Source: Microbacterium salitolerans
GTDB taxonomy: Bacteria; Actinomycetota; Actinomycetes; Actinomycetales; Microbacteriaceae
DNA: 64,000 nucleotides
Direction: 5' to 3'
NCBI RefSeq assembly: GCF_019720895.1
Contig: NZ_JAHKSH010000005.1
Coordinates: forward strand, 1 to 64,000
Under the pieces are notes generated by a model that was given only the letters and a program-made list of their open reading frames with translations, did no database searches and was not told where the DNA came from. Both the position numbers and the translations under genes were made by a program. Shown here piece after piece: positions 37,163 to 46,755 of this stretch (its first letter is position 1; every line of letters starts with the position of its first letter).

Positions 37163-37173
37163 ATTCGCTCTCG

Positions 37174-38448
37174 ATGAGCTCTTCGACGCACACCTCGCCC
37201 GGCTCCGCACAGGGGCCGGGCGAGGCCGCGTCCGTCGAGCTGCCGAAGCCCCCTGGGTTCCTGCGGAGATGGGTCGATTCCCACCCGCGGACGATCGACG
37301 GCGTCATCGCCTTCTTCCTCGTCATCGCACCGCACGTGCTCGTCGTGATCTCGCTCGGGCTCACCGTGGACGACCCGACCCGCATCATCGTCGTCTCGGC
37401 GGTCGCGATCGTCGTGCTCACGGCCGGCGTGATGCTGCGGCGGCGCTGGCCCTTCCTCCTGCTCGGGCTCTCTCTGCTCATCTCGGCTCTCAGCTCGGGG
37501 AACGAAGGAGCCGCCAGCGGTGCCGCGATGTGGGTGGCGCTGTACTCACTCGGCGTGTTCGCCGGCGTGCGGCGCGCGTGGCTCGGATTCGGCCTCGCCG
37601 CCGCCGTGTCGTTCGTCCTCCTGCAGTTCGACGCCGACCGCATGGTGGGACCGTGGTGGGCCCTCGTGCTCGCCGATCTCCTCCAGGTCGGGGCGGGCCT
37701 GATCATCCCGACGCTCGTCGGGCTCTGGATCGGCGGGCGCCGGCGGTACGAGCAGGCGCTCATCGCCCGTGCGCAGGACCTCGTCCGCGAGCGCGACCAG
37801 CGCGCGCAGCTGGCGGTCTCGAACGAGCGCACACGCATCGCGCGCGAGATGCATGACATCGTCTCGCACAGCCTTACGGTCATGATCACCCTGTCCGAGG
37901 GCGCCGCCGCACAGGCCGAGGCCGGCTCCGACAGCGCGCCCGACGCCATGCGCCGCGTGGCCGAGACGGGGCGCGAGTCGCTCGCGGAGATGCGACGTCT
38001 GCTCGCCGTCCTGCGTGCGCCGGATTCCGACGCGGAGCTCGCGCCCCAGCCCGGAGCGAACGGCATCGGCGTCCTCGTCGCACAGTTCCGCGACGCGGGA
38101 CTGCCGGTCGCGTGGCAGCGAGAAGGGGCGGAGCTGCCGCCGGGCGGACTCGCGCTCACGACCTACCGCATCGTGCAGGAATCGCTGACGAACGCCCTGC
38201 GACACGCGCCGGGCGCACGCCAGGTCGTCGTGCGCACCCGAGTGGATCCCGATCGCGTGACGATCACGATCGACAACGACATCACGCGCGACCCGCAGCC
38301 GTCCGACGGCGCGGGGCGCGGACTCATCGGCATGACGGAGCGCGCGGCGCTGCACGGCGGATCCGTCGACGTCGGTCCCCGCTCCGACGGGCACTGGCGG
38401 GTCGAAGCGGTGCTCTTCACGGACACGTCACGAGAGGACCCCGCATGA
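37174..38448 (+). CDS. Sensor histidine kinase (HisKA_3 type)
   Basis: NarL/LiaS-class kinase, 424 residues. Membrane helices cover about 42-62, 70-88, 92-106, 115-150 and 160-186 with very short external loops, so it likely senses events in the membrane. A coiled linker follows, then the phosphorylated His227 in REMHDIVSHSL, and an HATPase with QESLTNALRHA and GRGLIGMTERA. The permease stop is part of TAGATT, eight bases before this ATG, so a second promoter may serve the two regulators. Confidence 0.92.
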   Translation: MSSSTHTSPGSAQGPGEAASVELPKPPGFLRRWVDSHPRTIDGVIAFFLVIAPHVLVVISLGLTVDDPTRIIVVSAVAIVVLTAGVMLRRRWPFLLLGLSLLISALSSGNEGAASGAAMWVALYSLGVFAGVRRAWLGFGLAAAVSFVLLQFDADRMVGPWWALVLADLLQVGAGLIIPTLVGLWIGGRRRYEQALIARAQDLVRERDQRAQLAVSNERTRIAREMHDIVSHSLTVMITLSEGAAAQAEAGSDSAPDAMRRVAETGRESLAEMRRLLAVLRAPDSDAELAPQPGANGIGVLVAQFRDAGLPVAWQREGAELPPGGLALTTYRIVQESLTNALRHAPGARQVVVRTRVDPDRVTITIDNDITRDPQPSDGAGRGLIGMTERAALHGGSVDVGPRSDGHWRVEAVLFTDTSREDPA

Positions 38449-39110
38449 CCGCCGATTCCATCCGCGTCGCGATCGTCGACGACCAGGAGCTCGTGCGCAT
38501 GGGACTGCGCATGATGCTCGACGCCCAGCCCGACATCGAGGTCGTCGCCGAGGCGCCCGACGGAGACGCGGCGATCGCTCTCGCGGCGCGCCGCGAGGCC
38601 GACGTGCTGCTCATGGACGTACGGATGCCGGGGACCGACGGCATCACCGCGACGGAGCGGATCACCGCCGAAGACGACGCGCCGCGCGTGCTCGTGCTCA
38701 CGACGTTCGACCTCGACGAGTACGCCTTCGCGGCTCTGCGCGCCGGCGCGAGCGGCTTCCTTCTGAAGGACGCACGACCTCCCGAGCTCCTGCGCGCGAT
38801 CCGCGCCGTCCACGCCGGCGACGCGGCGCTCGCGCCGCGCGTGACGGCCCGGATGATCGAGCGGTTCGTCGAGGCGCCCGCCCCCCAGCAGGCCGTGACG
38901 GATCCAAGACTCGCCTCGCTCACGCCGCGTGAGCGCGAGATCCTCGTCGCCATCGGCGAAGGACTCACCAACGACGAGCTGGCGTCGCGCTTCTTCCTGT
39001 CGATCTCGACGGTGAAGACGCACATCAGCCGACTGCTGCAGAAGCTCGAGGCGCGCGATCGCGTGCAGCTCGTCATCCTCGCGTACACCTGGGGGCTCGT
39101 CGCTCGCTGA
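38445..39110 (+). CDS. NarL/LuxR-type response regulator
   Basis: DNA-binding partner of the kinase, 221 residues. The receiver has acidic pair Asp12-Asp13, phosphoacceptor Asp58 in LLMDVRMPG and the conserved Lys in FLLKDA; the C-terminal LuxR helix-turn-helix reads LTPREREILVAIGEGLTNDELA. Its ATG overlaps the kinase stop (ATGA). Probably controls the adjacent ABC transporter. Confidence 0.93.
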   Translation: MTADSIRVAIVDDQELVRMGLRMMLDAQPDIEVVAEAPDGDAAIALAARREADVLLMDVRMPGTDGITATERITAEDDAPRVLVLTTFDLDEYAFAALRAGASGFLLKDARPPELLRAIRAVHAGDAALAPRVTARMIERFVEAPAPQQAVTDPRLASLTPREREILVAIGEGLTNDELASRFFLSISTVKTHISRLLQKLEARDRVQLVILAYTWGLVAR

Positions 39111-39149
39111 GAGCCGCCCTCTCCACGAGGAGTAACGTGGCTCGCCGGA

Positions 39150-40373
39150 ATGAGCGACGACAGCGGATGGCAGGGACACCGGCACGGTGATGCGGCGTTC
39201 CGCCGCGTCCTCCTCGCGCTCTTCGCCGCGGGGTTCGCGACGTTCGCGCAGGTGTTCGACGCGCAGGCTGTGCTGCCCGCGATGTCCGCCGAGCTCGGCA
39301 TCGCGCCGTCGACCGCCTCGCTGAGTCTGTCGTTCGCGACCCTCGGCATGGCCGCGTCGGTGCTGCCGTGGGCGTCCGTCGCGGATCGCTTCGGGCGCGT
39401 GCCCACGATGAAGGTCGCGCTCGTCGTCTCGGGCGTCGTCGGCGTGCTGACGCCGCTCATGCCGACATTCGAGCTGTTCCTCGCGATGCGCGCGATCATG
39501 GGCGCCGCGCTCGGCGCCGTGCCGGCCGTCGCGATGGCGTACCTCGCCGAGGAGATCCATTCGGGGCACATCGCACGAGCGGCGTCCATCTACATCTCGG
39601 GCAACACCATCGGCGGGATCGTCGGTCGACTCGTCGCCGGACAGCTCGCCGAAGCGACGTCCTGGCGCGTCGGAATCGAAGCCGTGTCGCTGCTCGCCGT
39701 CGCGGCCGGCGTCGCGTTCCTCCTGACCGCGCCCCGTCCGCGCGGGTACCGCCCGCAGCGCGTCCGCCTCCGGGTCACTCTGCGCAGCATCGCGTTCAAC
39801 CTGCGCGATCCGCTGACGCTGTCGCTGTACGCGATCGGCTTCCTGCACATGGGGGCGTTCGCGGGGCTGTACAACTACCTCGGCTACCGCCTGCAGGATC
39901 CGCCGTTCTCGGTCCCCGCGACCGTCGTCAACCTGTTCTTCCTCGCCTACCTCATCGGCGCCGCGTGCTCTCAGCTCTCACCGCGACTCGTACCGCGATG
40001 GGGCATCGTCCAGACGATGACCGTGGGGTTCGCGCTCGAGATCATCGGCGTCGCCCTCACCCTGCCGTCCTCGATCACGACCTCGGTCGTGGGCCTCGCG
40101 CTCTTCACGGCCGGGTGGGGGTTCATCCATCCGATCGTCAGCGGGCAGTCCGGCTCGCGCGCCCAGGTCGGCCGTGCGCAGTCGACGGCGCTGTTCCAGC
40201 TGTCGTGGCTCGTCGGCACGGCGCTCTTCGGGTGGCTCATCGGCCTGGCGCTCGAGCGGGCCGCCTGGCCGGGCGCGGCCGGAACGATCGCCGCGCTCGT
40301 CGTGGCGAGCTGCACCGCCGCCTGGGTCGGCATGCACGCGCTCGCGCGGCACCGCCCCACGCCGCCCGCGTGA
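39150..40373 (+). CDS. MFS transporter (YnfM-like)
   Basis: Twelve-helix major facilitator, 407 residues. The loop 2-3 motif is SVADRFGRVPTMK and FATFAQVFDAQAVLP in helix 1 is typical of the YnfM/arabinose-efflux group. The substrate cannot be told. TAACGT lies 11 bases before the ATG, so it probably has its own promoter behind the two-component genes. It is tail to tail with miaA. Confidence 0.85.
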   Translation: MSDDSGWQGHRHGDAAFRRVLLALFAAGFATFAQVFDAQAVLPAMSAELGIAPSTASLSLSFATLGMAASVLPWASVADRFGRVPTMKVALVVSGVVGVLTPLMPTFELFLAMRAIMGAALGAVPAVAMAYLAEEIHSGHIARAASIYISGNTIGGIVGRLVAGQLAEATSWRVGIEAVSLLAVAAGVAFLLTAPRPRGYRPQRVRLRVTLRSIAFNLRDPLTLSLYAIGFLHMGAFAGLYNYLGYRLQDPPFSVPATVVNLFFLAYLIGAACSQLSPRLVPRWGIVQTMTVGFALEIIGVALTLPSSITTSVVGLALFTAGWGFIHPIVSGQSGSRAQVGRAQSTALFQLSWLVGTALFGWLIGLALERAAWPGAAGTIAALVVASCTAAWVGMHALARHRPTPPA

Positions 40374-40383
40374 CCGGTGACGG

Positions 40384-41295
40384 TCAGGAATCGATCCAGC
40401 GGACCCCGTCGTAGCGCCGGAACCAGCTGACCTGTCGGCGCGCGTAGCGTCGGGTGAGAGCCTGCGTCTCGGCGATCGCCTCCGACTCGGTCTTCTCGCC
40501 CGTGAGCTGCGCGAGCGCCTGCGCGTATCCGATCGCGCGGCTCGCCGTCTTCCCGCTCTCCAGGTCGTGGGCGCGCAGTGCTGCCGTCTCGTCGGCCATC
40601 CCCTGCCGCCACATCCGCTCGACGCGACGGTCGAGCCGCTCGACGAGCGCCGCACGCTCCGTCCTCAGCCCGAGGACGGTCGCCTCCCGCCACATCGTCG
40701 GCGCCGCCGGCAGCGCGGCCCCGTGTCCTTCGCCGCCCTGCTCGAGCACTTCGAGGGCCCGGACGAGACGTCGGGTGTTGCGCGGATCCACGCGGTCGGC
40801 CGTCGTCGGATCCTTCTGCCGCAGCTCGTCGTAGAGGGCTCCGGCGCCTTCATGGGCGAGCCGTTCCTCGAGACGCGCACGCAGCGCGTCGTCGCGTGGC
40901 GGGAAGCGGAAGTCGAACAGCACGCTCGAGACGTAGAGGCCGGATCCGCCGACCAGGATCGCATGGCGTCCCCCGGCGATCACGCGATCGATGGCCCGTC
41001 GCGCGTCGGCCTGGTAGGCCGCGACCGCCGCTTCCTCGGTGACCTCGAGCACGTCGAAGAGGTGGTGCGGGATCCCCCGGCGCTCGTCCGGAGCGAGCTT
41101 CGCCGTGCCGATGTCCATCCCGCGATACAGCTGCATCGCGTCGGCGTTCACGACCTCTGCGTGCTCACCGCGCGCCGCCAGCGCCTCGGCGAGGTCGAGC
41201 GAGAGGTCGCTCTTGCCCGTTCCCGTCGCCCCGACGACCGCCCACAGCTGCGGGCCACGCACGCCGCCCGGAACGTCGGGCGGGAGCAGCGTCAC
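40384..41295 (-). CDS. miaA: tRNA dimethylallyltransferase
   Basis: Adds the isopentenyl group to A37 of tRNAs reading UNN codons, the substrate step before MiaB. The 303-residue protein has the P-loop [12 protein letters not shown], the substrate Asp in [19 protein letters not shown] and [11 protein letters not shown] near the end. Starts at GTG 41295, overlapping the miaB stop (GTGA), so the two tRNA-modifying enzymes are made together. Confidence 0.95.
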   Translation of the reverse strand: MTLLPPDVPGGVRGPQLWAVVGATGTGKSDLSLDLAEALAARGEHAEVVNADAMQLYRGMDIGTAKLAPDERRGIPHHLFDVLEVTEEAAVAAYQADARRAIDRVIAGGRHAILVGGSGLYVSSVLFDFRFPPRDDALRARLEERLAHEGAGALYDELRQKDPTTADRVDPRNTRRLVRALEVLEQGGEGHGAALPAAPTMWREATVLGLRTERAALVERLDRRVERMWRQGMADETAALRAHDLESGKTASRAIGYAQALAQLTGEKTESEAIAETQALTRRYARRQVSWFRRYDGVRWIDS

Positions 41296-42839
41296 GCGCC
41301 GAGACGAATGGTCGGAAGCCCGAGCGTCACAGAGCCGTTCGCGACCTGGCCGCTCGGCGTCGGGACGCCGCAGGAGTCGGCCTGCGCACGATCGTGCGCG
41401 TCGCCGGCCCGTGTGCGCCGGATCGTGAGAGGTGCGCCGTCGCGGCTGTCGGCGAGCAGATGGGACGGCGCCGCGTGCGTGACCGTTACGGTCACGACAT
41501 CTCCCGGGCGCGGGATCTCCGACCCCTCCGGCACCTCGAAGTGCACGAGCCGGTTGTCCTCTGCACGGCCCGTGAGGCGATGCGTCGACGCGTCCTTCTT
41601 GCCCTCACCCTTCGACACGAGCAGATCGATCGTGCGGCCGAGCTGCTTCTCGTTCTCTTCCAGCGTGATGCGCTGCTGGAGGGCCAGGAGGCGGTCGTAA
41701 CGTTCCTGCACGACCTCCTTGGGCACCTGATCCGTCATCGTCGCGGCAGGTGTGCCCTCGCGAATCGAGTACTGGAACGTGAACGCACTCGAGAACCGGG
41801 CCTCCTCGACGACCCGCATCGTCTCCGCGAAGTCCTCGTCGGTCTCGCCGGGGAAGCCGACGATGATGTCGGTCGTGATCGCCGCGTGCGGGATCCGCTC
41901 GCGCACGCGGTCCAGGATGCCGAGGAACTTCTTCGCACGGTAGGAACGGCGCATGTCCTTCAGCACCTTGTCGCTGCCGGACTGGAGCGGCATGTGCAGC
42001 TGGGGCATCGCGTTCGGGGTCTCGGCCATCGCGTCGATCACGTCGTCGGTGAAGGCCGCCGGGTGCGGGCTCGTGAAGCGCACGCGCTCGAGTCCCTCGA
42101 TCTCGCCGCAGGCGCGCAGCAGCTTGCCGAACGCCTGACGGTCGCCGAACTCGACGCCGTACGTGTTCACGTTCTGCCCGAGGAGCGTGACCTCGATCGC
42201 CCCGTCATCGACCAGGAGCTTGATCTCCTCGAGGATGTCGCCGGGGCGGCGGTCCTTCTCCTTGCCGCGCAGGCTCGGAACGATGCAGAACGTGCACGTG
42301 TTGTTGCAGCCGACCGAGATCGAGACCCAGCCCGAGTAGGTCGAGTCGCGCTTGGTCGGAAGCGTCGACGGGAAGACCTCGAGCGACTCGAGGATCTCGA
42401 GCTCGGCATCGCCGTTGTGACGCGATCGCTCGAGAAGCTGCGGGAGCGAGCCCATGTTGTGGGTGCCGAAGACGACGTCGACCCACGGGGCCTTCTCGAC
42501 GACGGCGTCCTTGTCCATCTGCGCGAGGCACCCGCCGACGGCGATCTGCATGCCGTCGTGCTCGTCCTTCTTGGACTTCAGATGTCCGAGCGTGCCGTAG
42601 AGCTTGCCGGCGGCGTTCTCTCGTACCGCGCAGGTGTTGATGATGACGACGTCGGCATCTTCGCCCTCGGCCGCCTGCACGTACCCCGCACTGTCGAGGG
42701 AGCCCGAGAGGCGCTCGGAGTCGTGCACGTTCATCTGACATCCGAATGTGCGCACCTCGTACGAGCGAGGCCTGCCGGAGGCGTCGAACGCGGCGGGCGA
42801 GGGCTCGATGAGTGTGGGGGCACTGGAAGGCGTGGTCAT
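41292..42839 (-). CDS. miaB: tRNA-2-methylthio-N6-dimethylallyladenosine synthase
   Basis: Radical-SAM methylthiotransferase, 515 residues. An N-terminal UPF0004 domain carries the auxiliary-cluster cysteines ([20 protein letters not shown]), the radical-SAM triad is CNNTCTFC and a TRAM domain lies around 400-470. About 45 extra residues follow the TRAM domain. TAGAAT sits ten bases upstream of ATG 42839. The start is supported by the conserved [11 protein letters not shown] beginning near residue 27. Confidence 0.94.
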   Translation of the reverse strand: MTTPSSAPTLIEPSPAAFDASGRPRSYEVRTFGCQMNVHDSERLSGSLDSAGYVQAAEGEDADVVIINTCAVRENAAGKLYGTLGHLKSKKDEHDGMQIAVGGCLAQMDKDAVVEKAPWVDVVFGTHNMGSLPQLLERSRHNGDAELEILESLEVFPSTLPTKRDSTYSGWVSISVGCNNTCTFCIVPSLRGKEKDRRPGDILEEIKLLVDDGAIEVTLLGQNVNTYGVEFGDRQAFGKLLRACGEIEGLERVRFTSPHPAAFTDDVIDAMAETPNAMPQLHMPLQSGSDKVLKDMRRSYRAKKFLGILDRVRERIPHAAITTDIIVGFPGETDEDFAETMRVVEEARFSSAFTFQYSIREGTPAATMTDQVPKEVVQERYDRLLALQQRITLEENEKQLGRTIDLLVSKGEGKKDASTHRLTGRAEDNRLVHFEVPEGSEIPRPGDVVTVTVTHAAPSHLLADSRDGAPLTIRRTRAGDAHDRAQADSCGVPTPSGQVANGSVTLGLPTIRLGA

Positions 42840-42889
42840 AACGCGAGCAATTCTACGTTCTGTCGGGCGGGCGCGCGTGTGAGGAAGCC

Positions 42890-43615
42890 CTATTGGAACC
42901 GCACGCCCCGCGCTCCCCCGGTCTCCTCGTCGAGAGCCTGATTCGCGACGTTCATCGCGAGGGACCCGCCATACCCACGTCGTGAGAGCTGCCCGATGAG
43001 CCGCCGGAGACCGGTGTCGCGATCGTAGCGCGCAAGAGCGCGTGCCTTGCCGCGCGCGTACTCGAGCGCGCGCTCGTAGTCGTCGTCGGGCAGATCGGCG
43101 AGAGCGGCATCGACCGATTCGCGCGAGATGCCGCGCTTCGCGAGGCTCTGGGCCACCGCACGGCGCCCCTGGTTCTTGCGCGTGACGCCCGTGTGGACGA
43201 GCTGCTCGGCGAGACGGTCGTCGTCGAGCGCCCCGACGCGCAGCAGTCGATCGACGATGTCGTCGATGGCGTGTGCCTCGACACCCTCTCGACGCAGTCG
43301 GTCTCGGGCTTCGCGTTCCGACAGCCCCCGAGAGGCGAGCGAACGCGTCAGGCGCACCTCGGCGGCTTCTGCGAAGTCGTCGACCTCCGACTCGGGTTCG
43401 ACGTCGAGGGGTGCCTCTTCGGAGCTCGCCGGCGCGGCGGCGCGGGCGGATGCGCGCGGCTCGGGGCGCGATGCCGCACCCTGCCACGTCGTGTGCCAGT
43501 CATCGTGTCCGGTCTCGGGCGGATCGGTGCGCGCGGGCGGCGCCGCGGGTACCGATCCGCCGAAGAGGGGCACGACGGGGGCGAGGTCGTCGCCCCCGTT
43601 CTCGTGCGGTGACAT
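42890..43615 (-). CDS. recX: Regulatory protein RecX
   Basis: Inhibits RecA filament growth. The 241-residue protein has a disordered acidic/Ala-rich N-terminal extension of about 85 residues, then the three-helix repeats of RecX ([22 protein letters not shown], and [20 protein letters not shown]). It starts eight bases after recA, the usual coupling that keeps RecX in step with RecA. Confidence 0.92.
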   Translation of the reverse strand: MSPHENGGDDLAPVVPLFGGSVPAAPPARTDPPETGHDDWHTTWQGAASRPEPRASARAAAPASSEEAPLDVEPESEVDDFAEAAEVRLTRSLASRGLSEREARDRLRREGVEAHAIDDIVDRLLRVGALDDDRLAEQLVHTGVTRKNQGRRAVAQSLAKRGISRESVDAALADLPDDDYERALEYARGKARALARYDRDTGLRRLIGQLSRRGYGGSLAMNVANQALDEETGGARGVRFQ

Positions 43616-43623
43616 GAGAGAGA

Positions 43624-44691
43624 TCAGGCTGTTCGGAGTTCGGCGACGTCGGCGACCGGGACGTCGACGCCGTCTTCCGAGACCGCGTCGGGGTCGTCGA
43701 GGAGACCGAGCTTGACCTTGATCTTGTTCTCGATCTCGAGCGCGACGTCGGCGTGCTCGATGAGGAACCGACGCGCGTTCTCCTTGCCCTGGCCGAGCTG
43801 GTCGCCGTCGTAGGTGTACCAGGATCCCGACTTCTTGACGATGCCGTGCTCCACACCGAAATCGATGAGCGAGCCTTCTCGCGAGATTCCGGTGCCGTAG
43901 AGGATGTCGAACTCGGCCTGCTTGAACGGCGGGGCCATCTTGTTCTTCACGACCTTGACGCGGGTGCGGTTTCCGACCGCCTCGCCGCCGTCCTTCATCG
44001 TCTCGATGCGGCGGATGTCGAGGCGCACCGACGCGTAGAACTTGAGCGCCTTTCCACCCGCTGTCGTCTCCGGAGATCCGAAGAAGACGCCGACCTTCTC
44101 GCGCAGCTGGTTGATGAAGATCGCCGTGGTCTTCGTCTGGCTGAGACCGCCCGTGATCTTTCGCAGAGCCTGCGACATCAGGCGCGCCTGGAGACCCACA
44201 TGGGCGTCGCCCATCTCCCCCTCGATCTCGGCGCGGGGCACGAGCGCCGCCACGGAGTCGATCACGACGACGTCGATGGCACCCGAGCGGATCAGCATGT
44301 CGGCGATCTCGAGCGCCTGCTCTCCCGTGTCGGGCTGGGAGACGAGCAGCTGGTCGATGTCGACGCCGAGCTTCCTCGCGTATTCGGGGTCGAGAGCGTG
44401 CTCTGCGTCGACGAATGCGGCGATGCCGCCGGCCGCCTGGACGTTGGCGATCGCATGGAGGGTGAGCGTCGTCTTACCCGACGACTCAGGACCGTAGATC
44501 TCGACGACGCGCCCACGCGGGAGCCCGCCGACGCCAAGGGCCACGTCGAGTGCGATCGACCCGGTGGGGATCACCTCGACCGGTGCGCGCTCCTCGCTTC
44601 CGAGGCGCATGACCGTTCCCTTGCCGAACTGACGATCGATCTGCGCGAGTGCCGTCTCGAGGACCTTCTCGCGATCTGCCGCTGCTGCCAT
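43624..44691 (-). CDS. recA: Recombinase RecA
   Basis: DNA strand exchange and co-protease for LexA, 355 residues. Walker A is GPESSGKT, the LexA-contact and DNA loops (L1 around [13 protein letters not shown]2 around [10 protein letters not shown]) are intact, and the acidic C-terminus is normal. No intein. Start at ATG 44691 with AAGGAG upstream. A 5' leader of about 180 bases separates it from a promoter overlapped by a perfect SOS box. Confidence 0.97.
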   Translation of the reverse strand: MAAAADREKVLETALAQIDRQFGKGTVMRLGSEERAPVEVIPTGSIALDVALGVGGLPRGRVVEIYGPESSGKTTLTLHAIANVQAAGGIAAFVDAEHALDPEYARKLGVDIDQLLVSQPDTGEQALEIADMLIRSGAIDVVVIDSVAALVPRAEIEGEMGDAHVGLQARLMSQALRKITGGLSQTKTTAIFINQLREKVGVFFGSPETTAGGKALKFYASVRLDIRRIETMKDGGEAVGNRTRVKVVKNKMAPPFKQAEFDILYGTGISREGSLIDFGVEHGIVKKSGSWYTYDGDQLGQGKENARRFLIEHADVALEIENKIKVKLGLLDDPDAVSEDGVDVPVADVAELRTA

Positions 44692-44874
44692 GGTGAGCTC
44701 CTTGTCTGCTCGTCTACCGCCGCCCATAGGCTGTCGTGATCCGCCGCCGGTGGACGGATTCTTCGACAGGGCGCGTGGCCTGTGTGCCGCTCGTCACGTT
44801 ACGGAGAACCCCTGACAAACGAAGCCCGGACCCCCGAGATGTGAAGAACTTCTGCACATTCCACGTTGGGGACG

Positions 44875-44902
44875 AGCCTACGCCCGAGCGAACAGATGTT
44901 CG
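44875..44902 (-). promoter_or_regulatory. recA promoter with perfect SOS box
   Basis: CGAACAGATGTTCG (44889-44902) is an exact CGAAC-N4-GTTCG LexA site. Eight bases downstream is TAGGCT (44880-44875), a good -10, so bound LexA would cover the spacer and -35. A further TTCGAA half-pair lies at 44931. Confidence 0.85.
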
Positions 44903-44951
44903 AACGCGACGCGCCGAAAGACGCATCCCGTTCGAACACGGAGGACGGCAG

Positions 44952-45173
44952 TCAGTCGCCGCGAGGATCCCTCAGACCCACGCCGTAGCGCGCCGAGGAG
45001 GGAAGGTCGGTCTCATCGCACAGCGCGCGCCAGATATCGCGCGGAGCGATTCCCGCGTCGAGCGCATCCGACGCCGTGCGATCGAAGCCGGGCAGCACAA
45101 GATCGTCGATGATCCAGTTCGCACGCGGACCGAACTGCTGGTCGACAGCACGCAGGAACTCGCTGCGCCTCAT
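44952..45173 (-). CDS. DUF3046 protein
   Basis: Small protein of 73 residues, MRRSEFLRAVDQQFG start and GIAPRDIWRALCDETDLP core, matching DUF3046, usually found between recA and the clgR/cinA genes in actinobacteria. Function unknown. It follows clgR by ten bases and is probably co-transcribed with it. Confidence 0.85.
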   Translation of the reverse strand: MRRSEFLRAVDQQFGPRANWIIDDLVLPGFDRTASDALDAGIAPRDIWRALCDETDLPSSARYGVGLRDPRGD

Positions 45174-45183
45174 GTGCGCGCGC

Positions 45184-45495
45184 TCAATGCAGGGAGAGCT
45201 CGGGCTCGACCTCGGCGACCAGATCGTCGGGAACGACGTCGGGGAAAGCACTGTCGATGCCCTCGAGCACGGCGAGGCGGTCGCCGACGCGACGCATCAC
45301 GGCGGACATCGGCACCTCGAGCGCGTCCGTCACGGCCGCGAGGATCTCGCTCGAGACCTCCTTCTGGCCGCGCTCGACCTCGCTGAGGTAGCCGAGCGCC
45401 ACACTCGCCTTGCTGGCGACCTGGCGCAGCGTCTGACCTCGCTGCTGACGGAAGTCGCGAAGCACGTCGCCGATCTCTTGACGTACCAGGATCAT
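45184..45495 (-). CDS. clgR: ClgR-type helix-turn-helix regulator
   Basis: Small XRE-family activator, 103 residues. The helix-turn-helix is at about 8-62 (LRQVASKASVALGYLSEVERGQKE). This sequence and the recA/cinA/pgsA context match ClgR, which activates clp protease genes in Streptomyces, Corynebacterium and Mycobacterium. The C-terminal 35 residues are acidic. ClgR is itself often degraded by Clp; its last residues here (LSLH) are not the classic Ala-Ala degron. Confidence 0.88.
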   Translation of the reverse strand: MILVRQEIGDVLRDFRQQRGQTLRQVASKASVALGYLSEVERGQKEVSSEILAAVTDALEVPMSAVMRRVGDRLAVLEGIDSAFPDVVPDDLVAEVEPELSLH

Positions 45496-45613
45496 GACGC
45501 CCCTCCCTCGTCTCTCGCGTTCGTCGATGCGGTCTGCAGGTATTGCACCCTAACAGCTGCCTGATACCAGGCTAAGGCCAGATGGCTGGGCTGCGGCCGC
45601 ACATCGTCAATGG

Positions 45614-46159
45614 TTACGCCGGGGAAACGTCTCCGTCGGCCGATTCATTCCCCGAAGCAGCTCCCCCGTCACGGATCACGTCGAGCGCGAGGAGGAGCGC
45701 CGCATCGGCTGCCGTGCTCCGGATCTCCGCACGGTCTCCCGAGAAGAGGAATCGCTCGACGCGATCCCCCGCCGGCGAGGAGACGCCGACGAAGACCGTC
45801 CCGACCCTCTGTCCATCAGGAGAGTCGGGCCCCGCGATCCCTGTCGTCGACAGGCCCACGTCAGCGTCCGCCGCTTCGACGCGAAGAGCACGTCGGACCC
45901 CCTGCGCCATCTGTCGCGCGACGTCGGCGTGCACGGGACCGTGTGCGGAGAGGAGGTCGGCATCGACGCCGAGCAGCGCGTGCTTGACGCGTGAGTCGTA
46001 GGCGACCACGCCGCCGCGCATGCTGTCGGACGCGCCGGGAACGTCGATGATGCGCGACGCGACGAGACCGCCCGTGAGCGACTCCGCGGCGCCGACGGAC
46101 CACCCGCGCCTGCGCAGCTCATCGAGCAGCGCCGCCGCCGCGCGCGCAGGCGCGGTCAC
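45614..46159 (-). CDS. cinA: CinA C-terminal-domain protein (NMN amidohydrolase type)
   Basis: A 181-residue protein equal to the PncC/CinA C-terminal domain only, which deamidates nicotinamide mononucleotide. VGAAESLTGGLVASRI, GVVAYDSRVKHALLGV and GLSTTGIAGPDSPDGQRVGTVFVG are the conserved blocks. The GTG at 46159 overlaps the pgsA stop (GTGA). The stand-alone form is normal in actinobacteria. 118 bases with no visible feature separate its end from clgR. Confidence 0.9.
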   Translation of the reverse strand: MTAPARAAAALLDELRRRGWSVGAAESLTGGLVASRIIDVPGASDSMRGGVVAYDSRVKHALLGVDADLLSAHGPVHADVARQMAQGVRRALRVEAADADVGLSTTGIAGPDSPDGQRVGTVFVGVSSPAGDRVERFLFSGDRAEIRSTAADAALLLALDVIRDGGAASGNESADGDVSPA

Positions 46160-46731
46160 GACGACGCCCTGGCTCCCCGCGCCTGCGCGACGACGTAGTC
46201 GATCCCGCTCGCGATCGTGAGGATGACGACGATCCACATGAGCACGGCCGTGATCACGAGCCACGGCAGGAAGCCCACCACGACGTCCATGGGAAGGAGC
46301 GCCCATGACAGAGCGACCCCCTGGACCGCCGTCTTGACCTTGCCCATCCACGCGGCGGCGACGACGTGTTCGCGACGCACGATGAGCCTGTGCAGCGTGA
46401 TGCCCCATTCGCGCACCAGGATGACGACGACCATCCACCACGGAATCTCGCCCAGGATGGCGAGGCCGACGAACGCGGACCCGGTGAGCAGCTTGTCGGC
46501 GATCGGATCCCACAGCTTGCCGAAGTCGCTGACGATGCCGTGCTTGCGGGCGAGGTAGCCGTCGACCCAGTCGGTCGAGATCGCGATGATGAACAGGATC
46601 GCTGCCGCGAGCCGGACGCCCAGGTGCGGGTCGCCGAACGACCCGCCGACGAGGAGCAGCACGAAGAACACGACCGCGAGCGGGATGCGCGCGACGGTGA
46701 TCGCGTTGGGCAGCTGTGGGTGGATCGCCAT
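46156..46731 (-). CDS. pgsA: CDP-diacylglycerol-glycerol-3-phosphate 3-phosphatidyltransferase
   Basis: Integral membrane enzyme of phosphatidylglycerol synthesis, 191 residues, with about five membrane helices. The CDP-alcohol motif is complete: DGYLARKHGIVSDFG followed by KLWDPIADK. GACACT six bases before the ATG may be a weak -10. Located between ftsK and cinA, the standard actinobacterial order. Confidence 0.93.
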   Translation of the reverse strand: MAIHPQLPNAITVARIPLAVVFFVLLLVGGSFGDPHLGVRLAAAILFIIAISTDWVDGYLARKHGIVSDFGKLWDPIADKLLTGSAFVGLAILGEIPWWMVVVILVREWGITLHRLIVRREHVVAAAWMGKVKTAVQGVALSWALLPMDVVVGFLPWLVITAVLMWIVVILTIASGIDYVVAQARGARASS

Positions 46732-46755
46732 GAGGTCAGTGTCGCATCGCGCGCG

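Noticed and set aside
44930-44937. GTTCGAAC palindrome upstream of the recA SOS box as a second LexA site
   Set aside because: Half-sites lack the four-base spacer of the SOS box; it may just be a chance TTCGAA.
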